Shown piece after piece: positions 1-10,869 of a DNA stretch of 64,000 nt. Below the pieces are notes generated by a model. That model was not told the DNA's origin. It saw only the letters and a program-made list of their open reading frames with translations, and searched no databases. Position 1 is the stretch's first letter; each line of letters begins with the position of its first letter. The position numbers and the translations under genes were made by a program. The stretch is taken from positions 21,999,048-22,063,047 of the forward strand of contig NC_066837.1 in the NCBI RefSeq assembly GCF_001640805.2, in the 5' to 3' direction. The stretch is from Lates calcarifer (lineage: Eukaryota; Chordata; Actinopteri; Centropomidae).

Positions 1-106
1 AAGCGTGTTTGTGTTTTGTATGTTTGCTGCCTCTGTCCGTCTGTCCCTCTGGTCTGTAATCTAAGTTAATGACATAATGATCAAGGGCGTGTGCCCGGCA
101 CAGGAC

Positions 107-140
<34 letters not shown>

Positions 141-797
141 GGAGGCTGGCCAGGAATTGGGTAGAGCCTGATCTTTGATCACATGGTGCTTGTACAAACA
201 TTTGATGTTTTTGCCACTGTTCAGTTTACATGTATCATGTTTTGGTTTATATTATGTACTCTAAAATCCTGATATACAGTAACACACATACATGCAGTTG
301 TTTGTCACACAGCCAGATTCAGGCATCAAATCTAGAGTGGCTACTAATTGCCCAATTACAGGATCTAGGAGAAGTAATCAGAGTCAGAGGACAAGGAGAC
401 CTGGACTCAATCATGCTCCCTCTCTCTCTTTCTGTATGAAACACTTTCTCACACACACAAACACCTGGATTTAATCACACATGTTTCAAACCCAGATGTC
501 AAATAACTATAATCAGCAAATATATTCATTTGAACTTTTCTTATAAGCCAAGGTTAAACCTAATTTACTGTGGGTCGGTCTGAGTCTCTTTAGTGTGTAT
601 AACCTTCGGCATTATTTTGGTGCAGTTAAACCACACTGCAGAGGACAATGAAGACAAGGAGGATCTTCAGTTCAAAGAAAAAGCAAGCAAGTTAGCCAGA
701 AGAGCAAATGATGATGCTTCTTATGTTGTTTTTAGGAGCTTTGTGTCCTCCACCATGTTTTCTGTTCCTGTTCTTTCTCATATCGTTTCCTCTGTAG
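1..797. other. Non-coding stretch at the window start
   Basis: There is no recognisable gene here. A CA microsatellite occupies 111-138. A short open frame near 600-725, after a TGCAG that could be a splice acceptor, encodes a charged Glu/Asp/Lys-rich stretch. It might be an exon of the same unknown gene whose last exon is proposed at 798-878, but I cannot identify it. Confidence 0.4.
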
Positions 798-878
798 GAC
801 ATGACAGGAGGTGTTTTGGAGGAGAACCTTAACTCTTTGCAGCTGAAGGAAGGAACAGATTACTACCATTTTAACTGA
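798..878 (+). CDS. Possible terminal coding exon of an unrecognised upstream gene
   Basis: A pyrimidine-rich acceptor (TTTCCTCTGTAG) ends at 797. It is followed by an open frame of 26 codons beginning DMTGGVLEEN and ending TDYYHFN before a TGA at 876-878. The composition is plausible for a C-terminus, and the acceptor is good. The family is not recognised and no upstream exon can be assigned with confidence. It could equally be a chance reading frame. A transcript or a protein search with the residues around LQLKEGTDYYHF would decide. Confidence 0.25.
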   Translation, partial: DMTGGVLEENLNSLQLKEGTDYYHFN

Positions 879-1098
879 CTGCTTGGAGAGATGGGGAAGA
901 TATGAGGAGCCCTGCAGCTTCAACAGGCAAAGGAAAACAGAGGTGGATTATTTACTGTGCACACACCAACTGAGGGGTAGACAAGCAATAACAGGAAAAG
1001 AGTGAAGTGGACACTGGAACTGAGATGATCTGATTTCTCTGCCTCACACCTGATTCACAGCACTGGAGTTGTTACATATAGCAGTTTTCAGAGAACCT

Positions 1099-1940
1099 TA
1101 AAGGAGCAGTTTGACATTTTGGTGTTATACACTAATTCACTTTCTTGCTAAAAGTTGGATGATATCCATCTATTAAATTTGAAACTTTCCATCTCCCATC
1201 ACCACCATCCACAAAAACGTGCACATTTTTTGCGCATAAAACATCTGAAGGGAAAATGCTGCAAATTCTGGAAAAATTCAAAACATTGGCAACAGTTTTT
1301 ATGTTTGGCTGAATTAGAAAAAATGGTGTATTGATAAAAACAAAATGCAACAAAGTGAAATGGACAACAACAGACTGAGTGAATAAATATATGAAGCATG
1401 TGACTCAGATGTCCAGTGAAGCTTCCACTCTACTGAAGACATGAAAAATAGCAGGAGATAAACCTTCAGATCAGTGTGGACTATTTCATTCATGTTTCCT
1501 ACTTTGTCTCCACACCAACTGTTTATCTTGATGAACCAACTGCTAGAATGGTTGTAAATATAAACACATTAATTTGTGTTTTCTTTCACCAATATTCTCA
1601 AAATTCGGTCACAGTTTACTCTACATTTGGATGGAACGGAGTTATTTCATACTCAGTTGCTCTGGGTTTCTGGATTTTATATGGATCAAACAAATTAGAT
1701 ATAACATATGATTATGCTTTAGAGGTGCCTTTAAAATGATTTTTCTTACTGCTGAAAGACCCAGACTAGCTCTGTCCCCCTTTGCTTCCAGTGGTTATAT
1801 CAAGCTAAGCTAACTGGCTGTTGGGGGTACCTTCATATTTAGCATACAGATATGAGAGTGGTATTGATCTTCTCGTCTAATTAATGACAAGAAAGTGAAT
1901 GAGCGTACTTGCTGAAATGTTGAACTATTCCTTTTAAAAG
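1099..1940. mobile_element. Degenerate MITE-like inverted-repeat element
   Basis: The left end (AAAGGAGCAGTTTGACATTT, then TTCACTTTCTTG about 25 bases on) is matched in inverted orientation by the right end (GAAATGTTGAACTATTCCTTT, preceded by CAAGAAAGTGAA). This gives imperfect terminal inverted repeats of about 60 bp bounding about 840 bp. No transposase frame is visible. Inner sequence such as AAGCTAAGCTAACTGGCTG belongs to a widespread teleost repeat, and a fragment of the same family recurs at 9728-9850. The edges could carry a TTAA-type duplication, but this is too degraded to be sure. The open frames inside are not genes. Confidence 0.55.
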
Positions 1941-4050
1941 CTTGAACATGGGTGCTGATAAAAGTGACCATAACTTGAAGTTTTGGTCATTACCAATAAG
2001 ATCCTATATTTTACTCATGGGAGGACAGATATTTATCATGCAGGAGGACATGACGTTTACCAGTGTTGACCACTGGAATAATAAAATGCTATTGTGTTTT
2101 CTAATCTTGTGTGGATTGAGATTGTTGTTTGCCAGCCTCTACACTTGTGTTGAAGTTAAAGGAGGCGACTGGAGTCAGCGTGTCATCACAGAAGGTTCAA
2201 CTTATAAAGGGTGGGATGTTTTATGACCAGAATCCTTGTACTGATTTCTTAACAGGCTTCTCTGATGCAACTGTGCAAAATCAGATACACGCACACATCT
2301 GCTAAATGTACAAACATGGATTCTGCATGTATTTGTTTTTCTTTCTCTGGGTCTCTTATGAAATCTAAAGAACAATAACCTCTTTAAGAGAGCACAGTTC
2401 TGATACATAAACACACAAAAAAAGTTTATTTTACCTCACAGAGTGTGGAGTTTTTCTGCCCAAAGGTAAACAGACCTTTCTCCACAAAATCTCCCCCAGT
2501 GTTTCCTGGGTCAGAGAGGTGGTCTGCCTTACTGCAAATCTGGCCACAGAAGTTTGTAGAGAAGCAGCAGTGATGGTAAAAAAAAAAAAAAAAAAAAAAA
2601 AAGTTCTGCCAAAGTTTTATTTTCACTACATTTGTTTTATTATCATAGACTGAACATAAAGTCCTGCAGTGGTGTGGATGCACAGAATCCAGTTAGGCTT
2701 GGATTCAGCCCAGACATTCAGGTCTGAGGTAAAAACCCCAGACCTCTGCCTCCACAGTGGAGTGCTGTGTAGGGGCTGAGAAAAATATCACTTCCACTTA
2801 GCACATAGTCTCCACCTAGACCTCTTTTCCCTCTCTGTGTTGCCACACACAAACACTTAACCTGTCTTCTTCAAAGATGCGATTCTTTGCAGCACTGCTG
2901 CAACTACTTAATCTGATTTATTGTAATTGTCTATAGAAGGCAAAACAATGCATTTTTTTACATTACATTTTCCTAAAACCCAAAGTGATACATTCAGATA
3001 GTCTTTTTTTGTCTATAACTGAAAGACATTCAGTTTACTTTCATTGTGTTCATGTGCGTTTATCTATTCATCACCAACAGTGTATCTTCCTGTGTTTGAG
3101 GGTTTTGTTTCTTTGTTTTTCTTGATTTTTAGCCATGCTGGCAGGCAAGCAATGGCACCAACATGGTCCGTGGGTATCTGTAGCACAGTTCACTACTTTG
3201 GACCAAACAAGAATATCTCACAAACTAAAAGGGTAGGTTCCCATGATATTTTGTTCATATACCCATATATACAAACACTTTTCCTATAGTGCCACCATAT
3301 GTTGACGAATGTGGTTTTGAGCTAAATGTCATGATTTACATTGTCACAAACAAATTGATGGATTGCCATGAAATTTGGTGCAGATACTCACAACCTCTGC
3401 TCACTGTGCCTTTTGCGATGTACTGTATTTGAGTGAAACATCAGGCTTGACAGTTCTTTGTTGACACTCAAATTGAAAGTATATGAAGTCATGGAGCTGT
3501 AAGGTGCTTTGGACAAATGTTCACCAAATGGACTCCATATATTTCAGAATGTAACGAATCAAAGTGAGTTGTTTAAGTAAGACCACGCTCTGTCTAATAC
3601 TTCCTGTCTCCTTTACCCACTCTGCCCTTGTGATAAAGCACTTGGTAGGTGATCAGAGTGAGCTCTAATGGAGAATCTATGAAAGAGACTGAGGAAGAGA
3701 GTAAACAGAGCTTTACTCTGTGTTTACACTCTGTCTCTCTGCAGACATCAGACCTGATAACACACACACACACACAATGAATGACCCTGACCCTGGAGCC
3801 TGCTTGCCCTCACTGGTCAAATAAACCTGCACGTGTATAGGAAAAAAGTGCACACATACACACACACACACAAACACACGCTCATACAGCTGCATGTCCT
3901 CTGGCAGTGCAGCAGATAAGGGAGAGAGATAAGAGTTGGGTGTGTTTGGGTGAACAGAGCTCGCAGAGGTCAGACACTGAAGGCTTTTTCATTCACATGG
4001 AACGTTACCACATTCCTTTGTTTGAACATATCTGTCTTTCTCCAAGTAAG

Positions 4051-4053
<3 letters not shown>

Positions 4054-4112
<59 letters not shown>
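4054..4112 (+). repeat. (GT)n microsatellite
   Basis: A nearly pure GT dinucleotide array of about 59 bp. It creates artefactual Cys-Val open frames. Confidence 0.95.
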
Positions 4113-4113
<1 letters not shown>

Positions 4114-4668
4114 ACTGAAAAGAGAGACTGGTAACATGCTGGGGCTATGCTGCCCCATTTTTCCCAGTTTTACTGCTCCTGTAGTTCCTGCCCTCTTCCT
4201 TTCTAAGGCAGCATGAAGTTATGAGTAATGTTTTTCCTCCCTCAGCAACTACTGTCAAGCTACCCTGATGCAAAGCACTCAACCTCCCATCAGATCCAGT
4301 GCAACTACTCAGTCGGCCCCTGTGAATAAATAAAGGTTGTCTAAAAGAGAGAGGAGTGTGCTGCTCACGAGTAACACAGAAACTAAGGTCGCTAAGGTTG
4401 AAATCAGAGATAGAGGAATGTGTGTATGTGGCTCTGTGAGGAAGGAGTGTGTGGACAGACGAAGCGTTCCTTCTGTCAGGCCGCTTGAGAAGAGCCAGGT
4501 GACGGCAGGGGGATAAGGGGAGCAGGTCAGAGGCTCTGCTGCTCTGTAAATACTTCATGTGGTGAAGGAGCACATGAGGTCAAACAGCACATCAGCAGCT
4601 CAGGTCTCCTCTTCAAGCTTCTATTCCTTTTACAGTGAAATTGAATGTATTTAAAATCTGGAGATTTT

Positions 4669-4681
4669 GTGTGTGTGTGTG

Positions 4682-4725
<44 letters not shown>
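4669..4725 (+). repeat. (GT)n microsatellite
   Basis: A GT array with one interruption (GTTGTG) near its left end. Confidence 0.95.
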
Positions 4726-4726
<1 letters not shown>

Positions 4727-6059
4727 GTGGTGGTGGGTGGGGGGATCAGGGCTGTCATACTTTGTGCAAAGAAACAGCCCATCCTTTCTATATGCCAGTC
4801 ATGCCATTATACATGTTGTTCATCTGTTACTATTTGTCTGGATCCTCTGCAGCTCAGTTAGTCCCTTTTCAGTTTCCTTTGTGGGTCCTTACTTATCTAT
4901 AAAGCTTTGACAAATGAAGCACAGCATTTAAACACATTATCAACAGTGCCTCACCATGAAGTGGAACTTTATGCCAGTTTCAGTTCTTCAGTTACAGGCT
5001 GCTGCTTTAATTTCCCTTATTGCACTTTATCATCAGTTACAATCAGTGAAGATGGAAATGAGTATAATTTATGTTATGACATTCAATTTATATAAAATGA
5101 GACGAGTGGCTCCTGGCTTAGCCCACTTTAACTGATGGGCCATGCCAGCAGAGAGGCTTCATAAAACAGAACCAGCAGTACTGAAATTCGTTATGGAAGC
5201 GAGGGTGGTGTGTGGGTGTTTGAGTGTGAGGGGAGGGGAGAGGAGGTGGGGTGTGAGTAAAGGAGTCTGTGTTTCGGTATTTCTCGAAATGCGTTACATT
5301 GCTCTGGCTGTGCGGGGGAATGTGACGAGTCAGTAACATGCTTGCAGTTCCGACTGTTTTCTCACGGGAAAACCGCCCGAGAACCAAACAGGCGTTTAGA
5401 GCACATGTGTGACTTTGTGTTATGTCAGGGGAGCTTTCTTTTCTCCAAGGACAGCCTGATAGGTCGTGGAAATAACACGGCTGTGCTATTACAGGAATGG
5501 TACAGGAGCATTAGCTTATATAATTAACATTGGCTTCAAGGGGTAAAGTCATACTTTAGTCCTGTTCATGCTGCAGCCAGGCAGCGTGCCAATGAATAAG
5601 CCATATATGTTACCAGTGTAAGAGCGAGACACTGGCTGTTTCAGAGGAGCTGGTGGATGTGTGGAGGGAGTTGTAGAAGTCATAGGATGCTGTTGCTCCA
5701 GACCTGCATGCTGCTCTAATTTTCACTGCGTTAATATGATCCATCTGTTTATGAAGCCAGCAGGCACATGCGCGCACGCGCGCGCGCACACAACACTGTA
5801 GACTTGTAAGATACTGAATTGAGGAGAACGTATCTAAGAAAACTGTTTGGCAAATAAATGTAGACGTGGCTAAATGCAGTTTGCCACTTATAGGCCAAGT
5901 TCCATTTAATATTTATTTTTTTCATTATGTTGTTCTTTATCGCTCATCACCAGTATCACGAGCTCTAGTGAGAGTTCTGTGCCAACCAGTGGGTCTAGTT
6001 TAATTTGTGTGAAAGTTCGATGATGTTTTTAACTGAAAGCTCAAGGGCTGCATCTCCAC

Positions 6060-6455
6060 ACACATCTCTTTGGGAAATGTGTGGGAGGGGTTTGGAGCGA
6101 CCGCTCGCGTGTCACTCAAGCGGAGTCAGCTGCTGGCACGCGCCCCCGGTGACGTGAGGCGGAGCGCAAGCAGCAGAAGTTTTTTAAACTGTCTCTGTCG
6201 TCCTGCTGCGCGCGCGGACACACACCGCTGCCTTTTTTTCTTTTTTTTTAACAAACCTCTTGTCAAAATGTTTTTGTGGCTCAGACGTTCAGCCTTTGCC
6301 TCGGGTGATCCCGCCATGTAGCCTGCGCGCGCCGGACGGATCTCTGGGGGGATATTTGACTGGATCTTTGCGGTTCGAGAGCTGCAGAGCGCGCGGCTGG
6401 CAGGCAGGTCTGGTGTGCGGGGATCCGGTGACCGCCGGGGCGGACTGGCTGCACC
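6060..6455 (+). promoter_or_regulatory. CpG-rich promoter and 5' UTR region of metrnl
   Basis: This is the most CpG-dense stretch in the window outside the retroelement. It has runs such as GCGACCGCTCGCGTG and GCTGCGCGCGCGGAC and lies directly upstream of the metrnl start codon. A CRE-like core (GGTGACGTGAGG) is visible around 6148-6160. A pyrimidine and T tract follows near 6232-6250. CpG-island promoters are usual for broadly expressed vertebrate genes; the exact transcription start cannot be read. Confidence 0.6.
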
Positions 6456-9285
6456 ATGCTCCGGCTGTGGGTTACGCACTGGATCACAGCCGTGCTCCTG
6501 TGTCGGGCGGTGGCACAGTATTCCAGCGACCAGTGTAGCTGGCGAGGAAGGTGAGGATGGAGCTGAACAAAGGACCTGTGATTAATCTCATTGTTTATCA
6601 TTATCAGTCAGTTACAGGCTGATACTGTTATCATAGGTGACAAAGAAAACAAAGTTCATCCAGGAATGTTATAGATATGAACTATTTCCTTAAAGAAATC
6701 CAAAGGGAAATTTAATCTTTTTTGTTAAACTCTGGAAATACAGTGGAGTCATGAGAGGAACTTGAGTCGTGTGTGAGAGGGAGGTTGAGTTTTTGAAGTG
6801 GTTCTGTTATCCATTACACGGGATTTCGACGCTCTAAGGAATAATTAGAGGCATGGATGTTTAATTAAGATTTAATGTAATCCTCAGGAAGGGCACTGGA
6901 AGGTCAGAGTAAAAGAAGTGGTTTCATGTTATTACTGCTGCTGCAGATGTGCGATGGAGGTTTAAGATATTTTATACTGCTTTGTGCCACAGCTTGTGGT
7001 GACTGCTCAGAAACTGAATGCTCTCAGATCTCAGTGATTCATATGAGCATCTTTATTTAAACCTTTTTATGCATTCGCTTGTCTCAGAAAGTAAAATGAC
7101 TCGAAATGACTGAAACAACCCGTATGCTGTAAAGACAGGCACCTTCATTTGACTTTGAGAGACGGTTTCAACAAGGGTCTCCCTAAGATTTCAGAAATGT
7201 ACTTGTGATCACAGGAATGTCTCTGCTCCTGTTCCTATCTAGAGTAAATACAGCCATATGGTGCCTTTGATCACTCCTCCAAGTCCCCAAGTCATAAAAA
7301 ATGAAAGCCTGTACTTCGCACTTGGTGTTGTAAAGTTTACCCACCTCAAACTTCTAAAGTCTTAATAGCTCAATCGGGTTCCTTGTGCTGAGGAAGCTTT
7401 AGCACATCAGAGACAAGAGACCACATCAGTCCAGATCCCAAGATCTGTTGGCAGAGAGCTGCAGCAGAGTCTCTCTTAGTGAATGCTGCAGTATCGTAAA
7501 ATCCCCTCTATATAACTCTGTTTTTCAGTCATGTAGCAGAAGTAGTAGTTCATCATTTTTCATTCTCTTCATTTGATTATGATGATTCAAACATTCGACC
7601 TTATTCTGACAACAAGCCAACATTGTGACAAATGTAAAAAGACAATCTGTCTTATCATCTGCAGTGGTTTGAGCCACGAGTCTCATCGCAGAGATGTGGA
7701 GCAGGTCTACCTCCGCTGCTCTCAGGGGTCTCTGGAGTGGCTTTATCCCATCGGGGCCATCATTGTCAACCTGCGGCCGAACACTGAGTCTTCATCAGGA
7801 CACATGGCGGGTCTCCATGTGTGCATCAAACCCTATACTTACTCCCAGGTAGGGTGTGACACCACCGTTGTCTCAAGGTATCTAGAGTTTGCATGAATTA
7901 TAGTAAAGGCCAGAGTGATATTAATTGTACAGGTTTAACAATCAGAATAAAACTTTTGCAGGATGATTTGTCAAGTGGATGTAGCTTCTCTGAATATGTG
8001 TCTTCCCGTTTCAGGGTTCTCATGTGTATTTGGAGCGTGCAGGAGATCTGAGGCTGCTGCTGGCAGAGGTGGACCAGGCTCAGGGCACAGTGCACTGTTT
8101 CAGCCTGGCAGAGGGGGTTCTCTTTGTGGAAGCCATCCCACAAGCAGACATCAGCAGGAGGATCACAGCTTTCCAGTACGAGCTGGTGCCCAGTCAGGGG
8201 CCTGGGGCACACATGTTCCCATTCCTGCACCCTGGTGAAGGTAGGTGAATGCCTATACATGTTTTTTTGTGTGTGTGTGTGTGTATTCATCAAGAACAAA
8301 ATGACAGGATTCTTATTTGTATCCAGCTCTTGTGTTATTATGCAGTTGGCATTAATGTGTGTTGAGTCCTGTGCCACTAGAGAAATTAATTTTCTACCAA
8401 GTGTTTTAGTCAGCTAGTGGTTTTCTGTGTCATACAGTCATACTGAATGTTGCTTCTGCTTGTCACTCATTTTTAAAGTTCGAAACGTTTAGTTTCAGTG
8501 GTCACTTCCAAGTTCAGAATGTCTAGTTCATGTTTTATTTCTCTAGCAGCATACGTCTCTAAAATGTAAGCTCATAGTGGTGACTTTGATTACTGCTTTG
8601 AGAACTGCTGGCCATTTTCCAAACCTTACCACTATATTTCATGGCTTTCAAAATCAATTGCATTTATAATCTCTTGGTAAGAAAAATGATATCTGGAGGA
8701 TAAACGATAAGAACACACAAATTGTAATGCATAAAATGCAAAATTTAAAAAAACAGCTAAGTATTCACTGTGATGAGTTAACTCTCTTTTAAGACTCAGT
8801 TTCTTCGGTAGTTGACCCTCACACAGTCAGTTGTTTTGTAAATCATATGCAATTTGTAGATAATTGGTCGGATAAACTCCTCGTACCTGACACAGTTCAC
8901 TGATGTAAAGTGAACATGACAGCCTAGAGCTGAGTCAAGGAAAAAAAAAAGGTTTTGTGTGCAACAGGCCACATAATTATTTCACCCTTGTTTCTTCATC
9001 TCACCTACATGCTGGCCCTCAACACTCTCTCCTCCCCCACTTTAACACTCTGACATGCCTCGGCTCAGTTAGGCTTATGAAAACAAGCAGGCCAATCAAA
9101 AGGTCTTGTTAGGGTCAGGTGCAAAGGTCAGCCAATCGTCTCCTGGCTGTCAATCAGGAACAGATCTCTACTAAAAGCAGGGAATTTTGGGTAGCCCACC
9201 CGTGTGAGTAAAGCAGTGTGGTGCAAGGGAAGGCTGGACCACTTCCCTAATGAGACAGAGAAAAGCCTGTCCAGGCCTGTCTGTC

Positions 9286-9321
<36 letters not shown>

Positions 9322-10362
9322 CGTCTGGGCGTTTTATAGCTGTTTTTATAGCAGACAGGGTCAAGGGGTAATTCTCAGATTACGTCTCTTCCCTCACCTG
9401 CTGTTCTCATTCACATACTCTCAATTTCGTTTGATGTCTCATAAAAATCCTCCGAAACAGAGAAACAGAGAGAACAGGAAACAGACTAAGGGTGAAACAT
9501 ATTTCAGATTGCACAAAAGGTAATGAAAAAAAGAAAATGAACTGTGAAAATGAGAATTTTTGATTTTGCATAAAATGATTTAACAAAGAGTTAATCATCT
9601 TATTTTCTTTTTTCCATTTTAGTCACCTGTAAACCCTGTTCAGATGAAGAGCTCCTCCTGGCTGTGTGTACCAGTGACTTTGGTAAATACGCACATAAAT
9701 TAACAAGAACACACTTAGGGAACAGTTATTCTGTTACTTGCAGAAAGTTAGATGAGAAGATCAATACCATTGTCACCTCTGTACAGTCAATATGAAGCTA
9801 CCACCAGCAGCCAGTTAGCTTAGCACAAAGGCTGTAAACAGTAATGATGTAAACAATAATAATGTGTTCTGTCTAATAAAAATAGACAGAACACATTATA
9901 TCTTACTTTTTGATTCAACTTCTTTAAGAAAAGGATTGTGTTATGTCTGTTTTCAAAAGCTGCTTGGTCCTGCTCCAATTCAGACTTCTAAATTTTAGCT
10001 AAGCTTTATTCATTGCTTTAATCCTCTATCTTCCGGTCTCTGAAGCTGGAAGTGGCATCTTTCAAGGTGTGGCGTCAGGTACTAACGACCACTCCCCCGC
10101 TGTGGTGACCCTGAGCCGGCTGTTTCGTCAGAAGAGCGGGGTGTTTGCCTGGGGTGGAGCCAGAGGGCGGAGCTGGAGTGGACGCGTCAATGTTCCCTCA
10201 CAGTGCGGTGTCCACCCTGGAGGAGATGAGTACCTTTTGACCGGCTCTGTCCATTTTGGCGAAGCCTGGCTCGGCTGTGCTCCTCGCTACAAGGACTTCC
10301 TGAAGCTGTACGTGAGAGCATGGGAAATGGGAACAAACCCCTGTCAAATCAACACAGACTGA
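6456..10362 (+). CDS. metrnl: Meteorin-like protein (METRNL), secreted cytokine-like factor; five exons
   Basis: Exons are 6456-6550, 7665-7848, 8015-8240, 9623-9682 and 10046-10362, all with GT/AG boundaries. Together they give 882 nt, or 293 residues, close to the usual METRNL length. Residues 1-21 form a signal peptide (MLRLWVTHWITAVLLCRAVA), followed by QYSSDQCSW, the family's mature N-terminus. Later landmarks are EVEQVYLRC-like (DVEQVYLRCSQG), GAIIVNLRPNT, FQYELV, TCKPCSD, LLAVCTSDF, SRLFRQKS, HFGEAWLGCAPRYKDF and NPCQINTD. The mature chain has ten cysteines, as expected for the meteorin family. Known family role: a secreted myokine/adipokine-type factor acting in neural, metabolic and immune signalling. 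The start is the only ATG in frame with a signal peptide. I find no lesion; the call is secure. Confidence 0.96.
9279..9318 (+). repeat. GTCT/GT compound microsatellite in metrnl intron 3
   Basis: A short CTGT tetranucleotide tract runs into a GT array. It lies between exons 3 and 4 of metrnl. Confidence 0.85.
9728..9850 (-). mobile_element. Fragment of a widespread teleost MITE-like repeat
   Basis: It contains AGATGAGAAGATCAATACC and CAGCCAGTTAGCTTAGCACA, the same motifs found (inverted) in the 1099-1940 element. It lies in metrnl intron 4 and has no coding capacity. Confidence 0.5.
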
Positions 10363-10771
10363 GAGCAGGCTGAAATCTGGAGGATGGAGTGACATTATCT
10401 TTGGGTGCCCTGGCCATGCAGACTCTGTGGTGCTCTGAAACTTACTTTAGCCTCGCAGCAGACTGTCCAAGATTTGGAATGTTTTAGTCACCAGTGTGCT
10501 GCCTAAACTCAGATGTCCCCATTTGACTCTACTTGTATATGGTGTGTGTAAATGTGTTTGTGCCTGAGTGAGACAGCAACTGAATAGATGGATGGATGAT
10601 AAGCTTAAATTAAATTTGTACCTAGCTGCTTAAAGTTTTTATTCTCATGACAATACTGCTTGTGTGATCATTCTTGAAATGAAAGTTTGCTTTGTAAAAA
10701 GCTTCCTGTAAAATTTAGGAGTCTTCTGACAGAAGTGTACAGTATGCAGCTCTGTGAGTCTTGATGTACTA

Positions 10772-10774
<3 letters not shown>

Positions 10775-10810
<36 letters not shown>
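10775..10810 (+). repeat. (GT)n microsatellite in the metrnl 3' UTR
   Basis: A GT array lies between the metrnl stop codon and its likely polyadenylation signal at 10851, so it is probably transcribed in the 3' UTR. Confidence 0.8.
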
Positions 10811-10811
<1 letters not shown>

Positions 10812-10850
10812 TTTTGCTAATGAGTTCAAAAGGTCTTTATATTTACAGAA

Positions 10851-10856
10851 AATAAA
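10851..10856 (+). terminator. Polyadenylation signal of metrnl
   Basis: This is the first canonical AATAAA downstream of the metrnl stop. It implies a 3' UTR of about 0.5 kb. Confidence 0.6.
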
Positions 10857-10869
10857 ATGCAATTCTTCA

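Larger units (their letters stand above)
1941..6059. other. Intergenic stretch with microsatellites
   Basis: No gene is supported. It contains a 25-A run at 2578-2602, a GT array at 4054-4112, a second GT array at 4669-4725 and a short CG/CA tract near 5766. A degenerate piece of a common teleost interspersed repeat (ATGGATTGCCATGAAATTTG-like) lies near 3355-3400. The open frames here are made of Cys-Val or Thr-His dipeptide runs or lack splice and start context. Confidence 0.5.

Noticed and set aside
3907..4216. Open frames encoding Cys-Val or Thr-His runs at GT/CA arrays (also near 4640, 14812, 18917, 30022, 49387 and 49728)
   Set aside because: They are translations of dinucleotide microsatellites with no splice, start or homology support.
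4145..4573. 142-residue minus-strand open frame
   Set aside because: Low-complexity composition, no domain motif, no splice context and no counterpart; a chance frame.
7573..7896. 107-residue open frame starting upstream of metrnl exon 2
   Set aside because: Only 7665-7848 is coding. The extra ends are intron, shown by the TGCAG acceptor at 7664 and the GTAGGG donor at 7849.
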